Of a DNA stretch of 64,000 nucleotides, positions 34,113 through 42,993 are shown one piece after another. This DNA is from Streptomyces griseoaurantiacus (lineage in GTDB: Bacteria > Actinomycetota > Actinomycetes > Streptomycetales > Streptomycetaceae). The stretch lies in the NCBI GenBank assembly GCA_014656015.1, contig BNBP01000024.1, forward strand, positions 25,174-89,173, read 5' to 3'. How positions within the stretch are numbered: the stretch's first letter is position 1; each line of letters starts with the position of its first letter. The notes under the pieces are model-generated. The model was not told the origin of the DNA, did not search any database, and saw only the letters and a list, made by a program, of their open reading frames with translations. The translations under genes and the position numbers were made by a program.

Positions 34113-35450
34113 GTGGCCGCGCCACTGAAGCTGACACGGATGCACCGGGTGCTCATCGGCGTGGTCGTCACCGGTGCCGTCATCATCGCCGGTATCGGCT
34201 TCGCGGGTTCGTACGCGGCCGTGCGGGAGCTCGCGCTGGAGAAGGGCTTCGGGAACTTCAGTTACGTCTTCCCGATCGGCATCGACGCGGGCATCTGCGT
34301 GCTGCTCGCGCTGGACCTGCTGCTGACCTGGATCCGCATACCCTTCCCGCTGCTGCGCCAGACGGCGTGGGTGCTGACGGCGGCGACGATCGCGTTCAAC
34401 GGCGCGGCGGCCTGGCCGGACCCGCTGGGCGTGGGCATGCACGCGGTGATCCCCGTGCTGTTCGTGGTGTCGGTGGAGGCGGCCCGGCACGCGGTCGGGC
34501 GGATCGCCGACATCACGGCCGACAAGCACATGGAGGGCGTGCGGCTGACCCGCTGGCTGCTCTCCCCGCTGCCGACGTTCCTGCTGTGGCGGCGGATGAA
34601 GCTGTGGGAGCTGCGCTCGTACGAGCAGGTGATCAAGCTGGAGCAGGAGCGGCTGGTCTACCAGGCGCGGCTGCGCTCGCGTTTCGGCCGGGCGTGGCGG
34701 CGCAAGGCCCCGGTGGAGTCGCTGATGCCGCTGCGGCTGGCCCGGTACGGGGTGCCGCTGGCGCAGACGGCGCCCTCGGGTCTGGCGGCGGCGGGCATCG
34801 AGCCCGCGGTGCTGCCACCGGTGTCCCTCGCCTCCTCGGCGGTGGAGCAGGGGGCGGGTGAGGCCGCCCTCGCGGGTGCGGGCCCGGACGCCGGCCGGCG
34901 GCCCGAGCTGGCGGGCGGCGCCGGGCAGCCGGGCGGTCCCGGGCCGGCGCAGGCCGCGGGGTTCGAGGCGTACGAGGGTCCGGAGGGCTTCGAGGGCTAC
35001 GAGGAGCAGTTGCCGCCCGATGTCCAGGGCGAGCAGAGCCCGTGGTTCCGGCCGCCGCGCGACATCCCCTACCAGGGGGGCTATGACCCCTCGTACGACC
35101 CGGCGTACGGCCCCGAGGACCAGTACGGGCAGTGGTACGAGGAGCAGCCGCCGGAGCAGTTCGAGGCGCCGGCGCCGGAGGAGACGGGGAGCTTCCCGAT
35201 CCCGGCGGGGCCGAACCGGACGCGGGAGCTGGGCGAGGGCGGCGCGTCCCCGGCCGCGGAGCCGGACGAGGACGCGTACTACCAGGTGTTCAAGCAGTCG
35301 ATCAACGGGAGCTACCCGACGCCGCGGGAGTTCGGCGACAACGTGGAGGCCGAGTTCGGCAACCGTCTGGCGGGCGAGGAGACGAAGCGGCTGGTGTCGC
35401 GCTTCACCAACCGCCACACGGCGGAGCTGGAGGACGACCACATCGCCTGA
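34113..35450 (+). CDS. DUF2637 membrane protein, Spd-like (445 aa)
   Basis: Four predicted membrane helices occupy residues about 10-150 (VLIGVVVTGAVIIAGIGFAG, YVFPIGIDAGICVLLALDLL, TAWVLTAATIAFNGAAAWP, HAVIPVLFVVSVEAARHAV), the DUF2637 pattern also seen in plasmid-spread proteins. A long cytoplasmic tail rich in Gly, Pro, Tyr and Glu follows, with a conserved C-terminal block (YPTPREFGDNVEAEFGNRL) of the helix-turn-helix type found in this family. GTG 34113 has GGAGGGGAG upstream. It is chromosomal and likely a regulator or membrane-linked DNA-binding protein; its role is unknown. Confidence 0.75.
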   Translation: MAAPLKLTRMHRVLIGVVVTGAVIIAGIGFAGSYAAVRELALEKGFGNFSYVFPIGIDAGICVLLALDLLLTWIRIPFPLLRQTAWVLTAATIAFNGAAAWPDPLGVGMHAVIPVLFVVSVEAARHAVGRIADITADKHMEGVRLTRWLLSPLPTFLLWRRMKLWELRSYEQVIKLEQERLVYQARLRSRFGRAWRRKAPVESLMPLRLARYGVPLAQTAPSGLAAAGIEPAVLPPVSLASSAVEQGAGEAALAGAGPDAGRRPELAGGAGQPGGPGPAQAAGFEAYEGPEGFEGYEEQLPPDVQGEQSPWFRPPRDIPYQGGYDPSYDPAYGPEDQYGQWYEEQPPEQFEAPAPEETGSFPIPAGPNRTRELGEGGASPAAEPDEDAYYQVFKQSINGSYPTPREFGDNVEAEFGNRLAGEETKRLVSRFTNRHTAELEDDHIA

Positions 35451-35480
35451 GCCCGACGGCGACGGCGGTGAGCGAGGTTC

Positions 35481-35509
35481 GGGCCCCCTCCCCTGACGGG
35501 AGGGGGCCC
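35481..35509. terminator. Bidirectional terminator between DUF2637 and lysS genes
   Basis: A perfect 12-bp stem GGGCCCCCTCCC / GGGAGGGGGCCC with a 5-base loop, followed on the plus strand by TTTTCG. Confidence 0.85.
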
Positions 35510-35525
35510 TTTTCGCTGTGCGCCG

Positions 35526-37256
35526 CTATGCGCCGAGCAGTGTCCGCACCCGGTCCTGACCGACCGCCAGGAGGAGGGTCGGCAGACGGGGCCCGGTGTC
35601 CCGGCCCACGAGGAGTTCGTACAGCAGCGCGAAGAACGCCCGCTGGGCGGTCTTGATCTCCGCCGGGAGCTCCTTGGGCGTGGCGTCGGCGGGGAAGCCG
35701 GCCCGCACCTTGGGCACGCCGTACACGAGGTGGGTGAGGCCGTCGAGCGACCAGTGCTCCTCGAGTCCGTCGAGCAGCAGCCGCAGCGACTCCCGGTCCC
35801 GCTCGTCGAGCGTCTTCAGGCGTTCGGCGTCGGGCTCGGAGCGCACGAGGGTGCGCTGCTCGGCGGGGACGTGCGTGTTGATCCACGCCTCGGCCCGGTC
35901 GTACCGGGGCCGGGCCTCGTCCAGGGAGCCGAGCGGATGCGCGGGGTCGAGCTCGGAGAGGATGCGCAGGGCCTGGTCCTGGTGCCCGGCGGTGACGTCG
36001 GCGACCGAGGCGAGCGTCCGGTACGGCAGCGGGCGCGGCGTCTTCGGCAGCTCACCGGCGGCGGTGCCGACGGCCCGGGTGTACGCGGCGACGTCGCCCG
36101 GCAGGGCGGAGCCGTCGGCGACCTTGGCGGCGAGCTTGTCCCACTCGTCGTAGAGCCGCTGGATCTCCTGGTCGAAGGCGATCTTGAAGGACTGGTTGGG
36201 CCTGCGGCGGGCGTAGAGCCAGCGCAGGAGCTGCGGCTCCATGATCCGCAGCGCGTCCGCCGGGGTGGGCACGCCGCCCTTCGACGAGGACATCTTGGCC
36301 ATGCCGGAGATGCCGACGAAGGCGTACATGGGGCCGATCGGCCGCTCGCCGCCGAAGATGCCGACGATCTGCCCGCCGACCTGGAAGGAGGAGCCGGGCG
36401 AGGAGTGGTCCACGCCGCTGGGCTCGAAGATCACGCCCTCGTAGGCCCAGCGCATCGGCCAGTCGACCTTCCAGACCAGCTTGCCGCGGTCGAACTCGTC
36501 GAGCCGGACGGTCTCCGCGTGCCCGCAGGCCGTGCAGGTGTACGACAGTTCGGTGGTGTCGTCGTCGTACGCGGTGACGGTGGTGAGGTCCTTCTCGCAG
36601 TTGCCGCAGTAGGGCCTGTACGGGAAGTAGCCGGCGCCGCCGGAGCTGCCGTCGTCCTCGGCGGCGGCGCCGGAGCCCTCGGCGGCCTCCAGCTCTGCCT
36701 CGTCCAGCGGCTTCTGCTGCTTCTTCGCGGGCGCCTTCTTCGTGCGGTACTGCGCGAGGATCGCGTCGATGTCGGCGCGGTGCCTCATCGCGTGCAGGAT
36801 CTGCGCGCGGTAGGCGCCGGAGGTGTACTGCGCCGTCTGGCTGATCCCGTCGAACTCCACGCCGAGGTCGGCCAGCGAGGCGGTCATCGCGGCCTTGAAG
36901 TGCTCGGCCCAGTTCGGGTGGGCCGAGCCGCGCGGCGCCGGCACCGAGGTGAGCGGCTTGCCGATGTGCTCGGCCCAGGACTCGTCGACGCCGGGGACGC
37001 CGGCCGGCACCTTGCGGTAGCGGTCGTAGTCGTCCCAGGAGATCAGGTGCCGCACCTCGTACCCGCGGCGGCGGATCTCGTCGGCGACCAGGTGCGGGGT
37101 CATGACCTCGCGCAGGTTCCCCAGGTGGATGGGGCCGGACGGGGAGAGCCCGGACGCCACGACGACGGGTTTGCCCGGGGCGCGGCGCTCCGACGATGCG
37201 ATGACCTCGTCCGCGAAACGGGAGACCCAGTCGGTGGTCTCGCTGCTCTGAGCCAC
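35526..37256 (-). CDS. lysS: Lysyl-tRNA synthetase, class I (576 aa)
   Basis: A class I (archaeal-type) LysRS that charges tRNA-Lys. The HIGH motif is PSGPIHLGN, the KMSKS motif is MAKMSSSKGG, and a zinc-ribbon pair CGNCEKD / CTACGH lies near residue 225-250. A Lys/Glu-rich insertion (about 175-205) precedes it. GTG 37256 gives MAQSSETTDWVSRFADEV; a GTG three codons upstream is equally possible, with GAGGA in front. It is divergent from argS with a 145-base shared promoter region. Confidence 0.92.
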   Translation of the reverse strand: MAQSSETTDWVSRFADEVIASSERRAPGKPVVVASGLSPSGPIHLGNLREVMTPHLVADEIRRRGYEVRHLISWDDYDRYRKVPAGVPGVDESWAEHIGKPLTSVPAPRGSAHPNWAEHFKAAMTASLADLGVEFDGISQTAQYTSGAYRAQILHAMRHRADIDAILAQYRTKKAPAKKQQKPLDEAELEAAEGSGAAAEDDGSSGGAGYFPYRPYCGNCEKDLTTVTAYDDDTTELSYTCTACGHAETVRLDEFDRGKLVWKVDWPMRWAYEGVIFEPSGVDHSSPGSSFQVGGQIVGIFGGERPIGPMYAFVGISGMAKMSSSKGGVPTPADALRIMEPQLLRWLYARRRPNQSFKIAFDQEIQRLYDEWDKLAAKVADGSALPGDVAAYTRAVGTAAGELPKTPRPLPYRTLASVADVTAGHQDQALRILSELDPAHPLGSLDEARPRYDRAEAWINTHVPAEQRTLVRSEPDAERLKTLDERDRESLRLLLDGLEEHWSLDGLTHLVYGVPKVRAGFPADATPKELPAEIKTAQRAFFALLYELLVGRDTGPRLPTLLLAVGQDRVRTLLGA

Positions 37257-37401
37257 GTTCGGCACGTCCTCTTGATTTCCGGTCCTCTTGATGGGCCTCA
37301 CCATCTTCCCATCCCGGCGCGCGACCGGGAAAACCGCTTTACCCCCCGTGGGATACTGGGCGTGCCCATCCGATCCCTCGAGGAGAACGGCAATCCTTCC
37401 T

Positions 37402-39165
37402 ATGACCTCGGTCACGTCCCTCAGCGACTCCGTCCAGCAGCACCTCTCGTCCGCCCTGACGGCCGCCCTGCCCCAGGCCGCCGGCGCGGACCCGCTGCTG
37501 CGACGAAGCGACCGGGCGGACTACCAGGCCAACGGGATCCTGGCGCTCGCGAAGAAGGAGAAGGCGAACCCGCGGGAGCTGGCGACGCAGGTCGTCTCGC
37601 ACGTGGTGACCGGCGAGGTGATCGCGGACGTCGAGGTCTCCGGACCCGGCTTCCTGAACGTCACCGTCGCCGACGGGGCGATCGTGCGGAACCTCGCGGC
37701 GCGGGCCGCCGACCCCGAGGGCCGGCTCGGTGTGCCGCGCGCGGAGCGGCCGGGCACGACGGTCGTCGACTACGCGCAGCCGAACGTGGCCAAGGAGATG
37801 CACGTCGGCCACCTGCGTTCGGCGGTGATCGGCGACTCGGTGGTGCAGCTGCTGGAGTTCACCGGTGAGAGCGTCGTGCGCCGGCACCACATCGGCGACT
37901 GGGGCACCCAGTTCGGCATGCTGATCCAGTACCTGGACGAGCACCCCGGCGAGCTGGACCACGAGGCGTCCGAGGTGAGCGGCGAGGAGGCGATGTCCAA
38001 CCTGGACCGCCTCTACAAGGCGGCGCGGGCCCTGTTCGACTCCGACGAGGAGTTCAAGACCCGTGCCCGGCGCCGGGTGGTGGACCTCCAGGCGGGGGAC
38101 CCGCACACCCTCGCGACCTGGCAGAAGTTCGTCGACGAGTCGAAGATCTACTTCTTCTCCGTCTTCGACAAGCTGGACATGGAGATCCGGGACGCGGACA
38201 TCGTCGGCGAGTCCGGCTACAACGACATGCTCGCCGAGACCTGCCGTCTGCTGGAGGAGTCCGGCGTCGCGGTGCGCTCGGAGGGCGCGCTGTGCGTCTT
38301 CTTCGACGACGTCAAGGGCCCGGACGGCAATCCCGTCCCGCTGATCGTGCAGAAGTCGGACGGCGGCTACGGCTACGCCGCCACCGACCTCTCCGCGATC
38401 CGCGACCGCGTCTTCCGCCTCAAGGCGAACACCCTGCTGTACGTGGTGGACGCCCGGCAGTCGCTGCACTTCAAAATGGTCTTCGAGACGGCGCGCCGGG
38501 CCGGCTGGCTCGGCGAGGACGTCACGGCGCACCAGCTCGCCTTCGGCACGGTGCTGGGCGCGGACGGCAAGCCGTTCAAGACCCGTGCGGGCGAGACGGT
38601 GCGGCTGGTGGACCTGCTGGACGAGGCGGTGGACCGGGCCGCGGCCGTCGTCCGGGAGAAGGCGCAGGACCTGTCGGAGGCGGAGATCGCCGAGCGGGGT
38701 GCCCAGGTGGGCATCGGCGCGGTGAAGTACGCGGACCTGTCGACCTCGGCGAACCGGGACTACAAGTTCGACCTCGACCAGATGGTGTCGCTGAACGGCG
38801 ACACCAGCGTGTACCTGCAGTACGCCTACGCCCGTATCCAGTCGATCCTGCGCAAGGCGGGGGACGCGGCCCCGGCCGCGCACCCGGAGCTGGAACTGGC
38901 GCCGGCGGAGCGGGCGCTGGGCCTGCACGTCGACGCGTTCGCGGAGGCGGTCGCCGACGCGGCGGCGGAGTACGCCCCGCACAGGCTGACCGCGTACCTG
39001 TACCAGCTCGCCTCGCTGTACACGACGTTCTACGACAAGTGCCCGGTGCTGAAGGCGGAGTCGCCCGCGCAGGTGGAGAACCGGCTCCTCCTGTGCGACG
39101 TGACGGCGCGGACGCTGCACCGGGGCATGGCGCTGCTGGGCATCCGGACGCCCGAGCGCCTCTGA
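37402..39165 (+). CDS. argS: Arginyl-tRNA synthetase (587 aa)
   Basis: A class I ArgRS with Add-1 N-terminal domain, the HIGH-type motif in NVAKEMHVGHLRSAVIGD, and a C-terminal anticodon-binding domain starting near LQYAYARIQSILRKAG. No canonical KMSKS lysine pattern is visible (GKPFKTRAGETVRLVDLL), which is normal for many ArgRS. GAGGAGAA lies somewhat far (about 14 bases) upstream of ATG 37402. The length is typical. It is divergent from lysS. Confidence 0.95.
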   Translation: MTSVTSLSDSVQQHLSSALTAALPQAAGADPLLRRSDRADYQANGILALAKKEKANPRELATQVVSHVVTGEVIADVEVSGPGFLNVTVADGAIVRNLAARAADPEGRLGVPRAERPGTTVVDYAQPNVAKEMHVGHLRSAVIGDSVVQLLEFTGESVVRRHHIGDWGTQFGMLIQYLDEHPGELDHEASEVSGEEAMSNLDRLYKAARALFDSDEEFKTRARRRVVDLQAGDPHTLATWQKFVDESKIYFFSVFDKLDMEIRDADIVGESGYNDMLAETCRLLEESGVAVRSEGALCVFFDDVKGPDGNPVPLIVQKSDGGYGYAATDLSAIRDRVFRLKANTLLYVVDARQSLHFKMVFETARRAGWLGEDVTAHQLAFGTVLGADGKPFKTRAGETVRLVDLLDEAVDRAAAVVREKAQDLSEAEIAERGAQVGIGAVKYADLSTSANRDYKFDLDQMVSLNGDTSVYLQYAYARIQSILRKAGDAAPAAHPELELAPAERALGLHVDAFAEAVADAAAEYAPHRLTAYLYQLASLYTTFYDKCPVLKAESPAQVENRLLLCDVTARTLHRGMALLGIRTPERL

Positions 39166-39183
39166 GCGACACGGAGTTCACCG

Positions 39184-39218
39184 GGGAGGGGCGGCACCGC
39201 TGCGGTGCCGCCCCTCCC
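39184..39218 (+). terminator. argS terminator hairpin
   Basis: A perfect stem of about 16 bp (GGAGGGGCGGCACCG / CGGTGCCGCCCCTCC, loop CTG) lies 20 bases after the argS stop. Confidence 0.85.
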
Positions 39219-39336
39219 TGTCGTGAGCACGGTCTCCGGCGTCCGCGCAAGCGGTTCGGGGAGGAACAACCCGGGTGGGTTACACAGCTCTTGTTCTCTC
39301 CATACGAACGCCGCCGGGAGTCGTAGGCTGCCGCGC

Positions 39337-40269
39337 ATGTTGCCCAAGGTGGACACATTCGAGGAACTGGACGCGGTGTGCGCCGACGAGAAACTGGTGC
39401 GCGCCGCCTGCCGGGAACTGGTGCACCAACTGGGGCTCTACGGAGCGCCGGTGGTCCACTTCGAGGACGGCTCCCTACCGGTGTTCGCGGTCGGGGACGA
39501 CATGGTGTTCAAGTTCTACCCGGGCATCCAGGCCGAGAAGTCCTCCTTCGAGGCGGTCGTGCTCGACCACCTGTGGCGTCAACTGCCCGTCGAGACGCCC
39601 CGCCTGATCACCACGAACGAGTACGTGAACGGCTGGCGCTACGTCATGATGACGCGCCTGCCCGGCATCGACATGGCCCGCGGCTGGCACCGCATCCCGC
39701 CCGCCGACAAGGACCGGCTGATCAGTGAGGCCGGCGAGGTGCTGGCCTCACTGCACAAGATGGACATCACCCCGCTGAAGGGCGCCCTCCCCCCGCTCAA
39801 CTGGGAGGAGTTCGTCGCCCAGCGCCGTGTGGAGGCCATGAAGCTGCACAGTTCCAAGCCGGTGCCCCGGGTGTGGCTGGAGCAGATCCCCGACTTCCTG
39901 GCCTCGGTACGGCTGCCCGTCACGGACGAACGCGTGCTGCTGCACACCGAGTTCATGCGCGAGCACCTGACCGTCGCGCCGCGCGAGAACTGGCGCATGA
40001 CCGGCCTGTTCGACTTCGAGACGGCGCTGATCGGCGACCCGGCCTACGACTTCGCCAGCGTGGGCGCCTTCGTCACCTACGGGCAGCCCCGGCAGATGCG
40101 GCGCTTCTTCCGGGCCTACGGACGCGAGCCCTTCGACCCGGACCAGATGCTGGCCTACCTGCTGCTGCACCTGTACTGCGATCTGCCGTTCTACTTCAGC
40201 GAGCTCCCGACCCCCGCGGAGCCCCGGCTGGACATCCTGGCGGAGACCTGGTTCGGCACGAACGGCTGA
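39337..40269 (+). CDS. APH-fold phosphotransferase-like protein (310 aa)
   Basis: An aminoglycoside phosphotransferase/fructosamine-kinase-fold protein. The N-lobe ends in GWRYVMMTRLPGIDMARG, and the metal-binding DFE motif is present in LFDFETALIGDPAYDF. The Brenner catalytic loop, normally HxDxxxxN, reads HTEFMREH, so the catalytic Asp and the Asn are both replaced. It may be a kinase with relaxed geometry or a pseudo-kinase. No RBS is visible and TAGGCT lies 12 bases before ATG 39337, so the message may be leaderless. Confidence 0.8.
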   Translation: MLPKVDTFEELDAVCADEKLVRAACRELVHQLGLYGAPVVHFEDGSLPVFAVGDDMVFKFYPGIQAEKSSFEAVVLDHLWRQLPVETPRLITTNEYVNGWRYVMMTRLPGIDMARGWHRIPPADKDRLISEAGEVLASLHKMDITPLKGALPPLNWEEFVAQRRVEAMKLHSSKPVPRVWLEQIPDFLASVRLPVTDERVLLHTEFMREHLTVAPRENWRMTGLFDFETALIGDPAYDFASVGAFVTYGQPRQMRRFFRAYGREPFDPDQMLAYLLLHLYCDLPFYFSELPTPAEPRLDILAETWFGTNG

Positions 40270-40273
40270 CCGC

Positions 40274-41875
40274 TCAGTTCGGGTTGTCCACCCGCTCCCA
40301 GCCCGCGTCGCCGGTCAGCGCGTAGGCGTAGTACGACCTCTCGCCCGCGCTCGTACGGAACGGCTTGCCGTGGTCGTCGACGCGGAGGGTGCCGCTGCGG
40401 TCGCCGCTGGACCAGTCGAGCTCCAGGTACCAGCGCACGTCGTGCCCGCTCGTGTGCGCGTTGACGAAGAACACCTCGGGGTCCGACTCGCTCACCTTGT
40501 AGGGGAAGTCGCGCTGCCCCGCCACCGGCATGGCCAGCGGGTTCCCCTGGTCGAGCGAGACGTCGAAGGACCTGGTGTTCACCCCGCCGCCGCAGCCGAC
40601 GCCCATCGCGTACTTGGACCAGTTCAGCGGCGGGTTGCTGCTCACCACCCGCACGTGCAGCTCACGCAGGACCACCGTCTCCTCGCCGGTGCCCTGGAGG
40701 GTGAGCGAGACCATCTGGCTGTCGGCGGCGACCCCGCCGAACGGGGTGATCCAGCCGACGACCTGCTGCTCCGTGGGCGGCGGAGGGACGTTCTCCGGAC
40801 GGCGGTCCAGCAGGAAGGCCTGCTCGCAGGGCGCGTCCCAGTAGTACGGGTTGGTGGTCACCGCGAGTGGCACGCCGGAGGACCCGTGCGCGCCGCCCGA
40901 GCCGCCGGACCCGCCGGCCCGGGTGGCGGTGGCCTTCGGTGACGCGGAGTGCTTCTTGAGAGCGGTCGGCGAGGGCGAGGTGCTCGCGCTCTCCGACGCC
41001 TTGCGGGAGGCGTGCGCGGAGGAACGCTCGGGGGACACACTGGCCGCGGCCCCCTTCGCCGCGCCGGTCCCCCGGTCGTCACCCCCCGGCAGCAGGCTCA
41101 CCAGCAGCGCCACGGCGGCCACGGCGGCGACCCCGCCCCCGGCGAGCAGCGCGGTCCGGCGCGGGCGCCGGGAGCGGGGGGCGGAAGCGGCGGGGGAGAG
41201 CCGGGTGACGGGGTCGTCGAACGCCGAGAGGGCGGTGCCGGTGTCGGCGGGGGCGGCGGAGGTGCCGTCGGCGTCGCCGCCGGCGGAGGTGGCCTCGGTG
41301 CCGGCATCGGCGTCGCCGCCGGTACGGGCATCGATGCCGGCATCGGTACGGGTGCCGGTGCCGGCATCGGGGCTCTCGCCAAGGGCGCCCTCGGCGCGGG
41401 TGCCGGGCTCGGCCCCGGTGTCACTCGCGGCGGGGTCGTCGGGGGCTCCGGCGGGGGCGTCCGATGCGGTCGCCGCCGTCTCCGGGGCGCCCGAAGGCGT
41501 GCCCGCTGCCCCGGCACCGCCCGCGGCCCCCGCCGCCCCGGCGGCCTTGGCGGGACCGGAGGCCCCGGGCGTCCTGGGCGTCTTCGCGGAGCCGGGAGTC
41601 CCGGGCGCCGCCGTCGGCCCTTGTTCCCCCTTCACCCCGCGCAGCGCGTCCGCCCGCACCCATCGGCGGTGCAGTTCGAGAAGCTCGTCCGGCGTCGCCC
41701 GGCACACGCGGGCGAGGCGTTCGACGGGCGCGTACTCCACCGGGACGACATCGCCGTTGACGTAGCGGTGCAGCGTCGAGGCACTCATGTGCAGCCGCTT
41801 GCCGAGCACTCCGTAACTGAGCCCCGAACGCTCCTTCAGCGTGCGCAGCAGTTCGGCGAAATCGTCCCCCGCCAC
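40274..41875 (-). CDS. Membrane-anchored XRE-family protein with extracytoplasmic C-terminal domain (533 aa)
   Basis: An N-terminal XRE HTH (FAELLRTLKERSGLSYGVLG, MSASTLHRYVNGDVVP, residues 4-60), a linker of about 180 residues dominated by Ala, Thr, Gly and Pro, one membrane helix (ALLAGGGVAAVAAVALLVSL near 250-270), a Ser/Lys-rich stalk and a folded outer domain (about 340-533). The layout is RodZ-like: DNA-binding or scaffold inside, sensor outside. GTG 41875 has GAGGGAG upstream. Its stop is 4 bases from the convergent APH-like gene stop. Confidence 0.8.
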   Translation of the reverse strand: MAGDDFAELLRTLKERSGLSYGVLGKRLHMSASTLHRYVNGDVVPVEYAPVERLARVCRATPDELLELHRRWVRADALRGVKGEQGPTAAPGTPGSAKTPRTPGASGPAKAAGAAGAAGGAGAAGTPSGAPETAATASDAPAGAPDDPAASDTGAEPGTRAEGALGESPDAGTGTRTDAGIDARTGGDADAGTEATSAGGDADGTSAAPADTGTALSAFDDPVTRLSPAASAPRSRRPRRTALLAGGGVAAVAAVALLVSLLPGGDDRGTGAAKGAAASVSPERSSAHASRKASESASTSPSPTALKKHSASPKATATRAGGSGGSGGAHGSSGVPLAVTTNPYYWDAPCEQAFLLDRRPENVPPPPTEQQVVGWITPFGGVAADSQMVSLTLQGTGEETVVLRELHVRVVSSNPPLNWSKYAMGVGCGGGVNTRSFDVSLDQGNPLAMPVAGQRDFPYKVSESDPEVFFVNAHTSGHDVRWYLELDWSSGDRSGTLRVDDHGKPFRTSAGERSYYAYALTGDAGWERVDNPN

Positions 41876-42088
41876 CGTTTCTCCCTCTCCCCGCGTCCCG
41901 GACGCGCATTCCAGCTGATCACTGTTTCCCCTGGTCAGGGGCGTTCCTGGCGTTCCATTGTCCCGTATCCGGCGGCGGTTGTGGCCACTGGGACGACTGC
42001 TGACCCAAGCTGTGGTCATCCAAGCACGCCGCTCCCGGCACCCGGTCGAGCGGCCTCCGCTTCCCCTTCCCTGTCGAGGAGTTCAGCC

Positions 42089-42847
42089 ATGTCCGGTAAC
42101 GCCCGCACCACCTCCCGCGCTTCCTTCCGCACCCCCCGCACCCGGCTGCTGGCAGCCGCCACGCTCGCCGTGGCCGCGTTCGCCCTGACGGCCTGCGAGG
42201 ACGGCACAGGCACGGAGAACAGCGGTTCCTCGACCTCGTCCGGCTCGACCGCCTCGGACAGTTCCTCGCACGCCTCGAAGGGCGGCTCGGCCCTGGGGGA
42301 CACGTCCTCCGGTAGCGACGATTCCGGGGCCGACTCCGGTTCCTCCGCCGCGAAGGGAACGAGCGCCGGGAGCGGCACCGCGGGCAAGAGCGGCACCCGT
42401 GCCTCCGCCGGGCGGAGCGCCGGCAAGAAGGACACCGGCAAGCCCGTCAAGTGCTCCTCGTCCTCCGTGCGCTTCACCGCGTCGAAGGTGAACCGCCCGG
42501 TCAACCACCTGCTGCTGACGGCCACGAACCGCGGCACGAAGTCCTGCGTCCTGCCCGCCTACCCGATGGCGAAGCTGGGCGACGCCCAGTCCGTGCCGCC
42601 GGTCGTCGAGGCGTCCCGGCCGCAGTCGACGGTGGTGCTGTCCCCCGGCGGCTCCGGGTACGCGGGCGTCCTGCTGTCCTCCGCCGACGGCAGCGGGCGC
42701 AACGGCTACACGGCGAAGACCCTGAGCATCCCCCTCGACGACGGCACCATCGGCACCGCCACGCTGCCCTCGGGCGGGGTGTTCGTCGACGACTCGCTGA
42801 AGGTGACGTACTGGCAGGGCGGCATGAGCGACGCCCTGGAGTACTGA
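42089..42847 (+). CDS. DUF4232-type lipoprotein (252 aa)
   Basis: A signal peptide with a Tat-like basic start and lipobox LTAC (Cys36), then a Ser/Gly/Ala-rich stalk of about 85 residues. The C-terminal DUF4232-like beta domain (VKCSSSSVRFTASKV, TATNRGTKSCVLPAYPMAKL) has a conserved Cys pair. CGAGGAG lies 8 bases before ATG 42089. A surface-anchored protein of unknown function, divergent from the XRE membrane protein that could sense the envelope. Confidence 0.85.
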   Translation: MSGNARTTSRASFRTPRTRLLAAATLAVAAFALTACEDGTGTENSGSSTSSGSTASDSSSHASKGGSALGDTSSGSDDSGADSGSSAAKGTSAGSGTAGKSGTRASAGRSAGKKDTGKPVKCSSSSVRFTASKVNRPVNHLLLTATNRGTKSCVLPAYPMAKLGDAQSVPPVVEASRPQSTVVLSPGGSGYAGVLLSSADGSGRNGYTAKTLSIPLDDGTIGTATLPSGGVFVDDSLKVTYWQGGMSDALEY

Positions 42848-42859
42848 TCAGCCCCGCAC

Positions 42860-42889
42860 GGGCGCGGCCGCCACGAGGCAGCCGCGCCC
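42860..42889. terminator. Hairpin between the DUF4232 gene and hemB
   Basis: GGGCGCGGC(C)GCC pairs with GGC(A)GCCGCGCCC, a 12-bp stem with one mismatch, between convergent genes. Confidence 0.55.
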
Positions 42890-42993
42890 CGGCGCGGGCG
42901 AGATCCACCGCGGGCGAGGTCCGCCGCGTGCACGGGTCGGCGCGCGAAGGAAGTGCCCCCGCGCGAGGGCCGTCCCACGCGGCCGTCCGCGGT

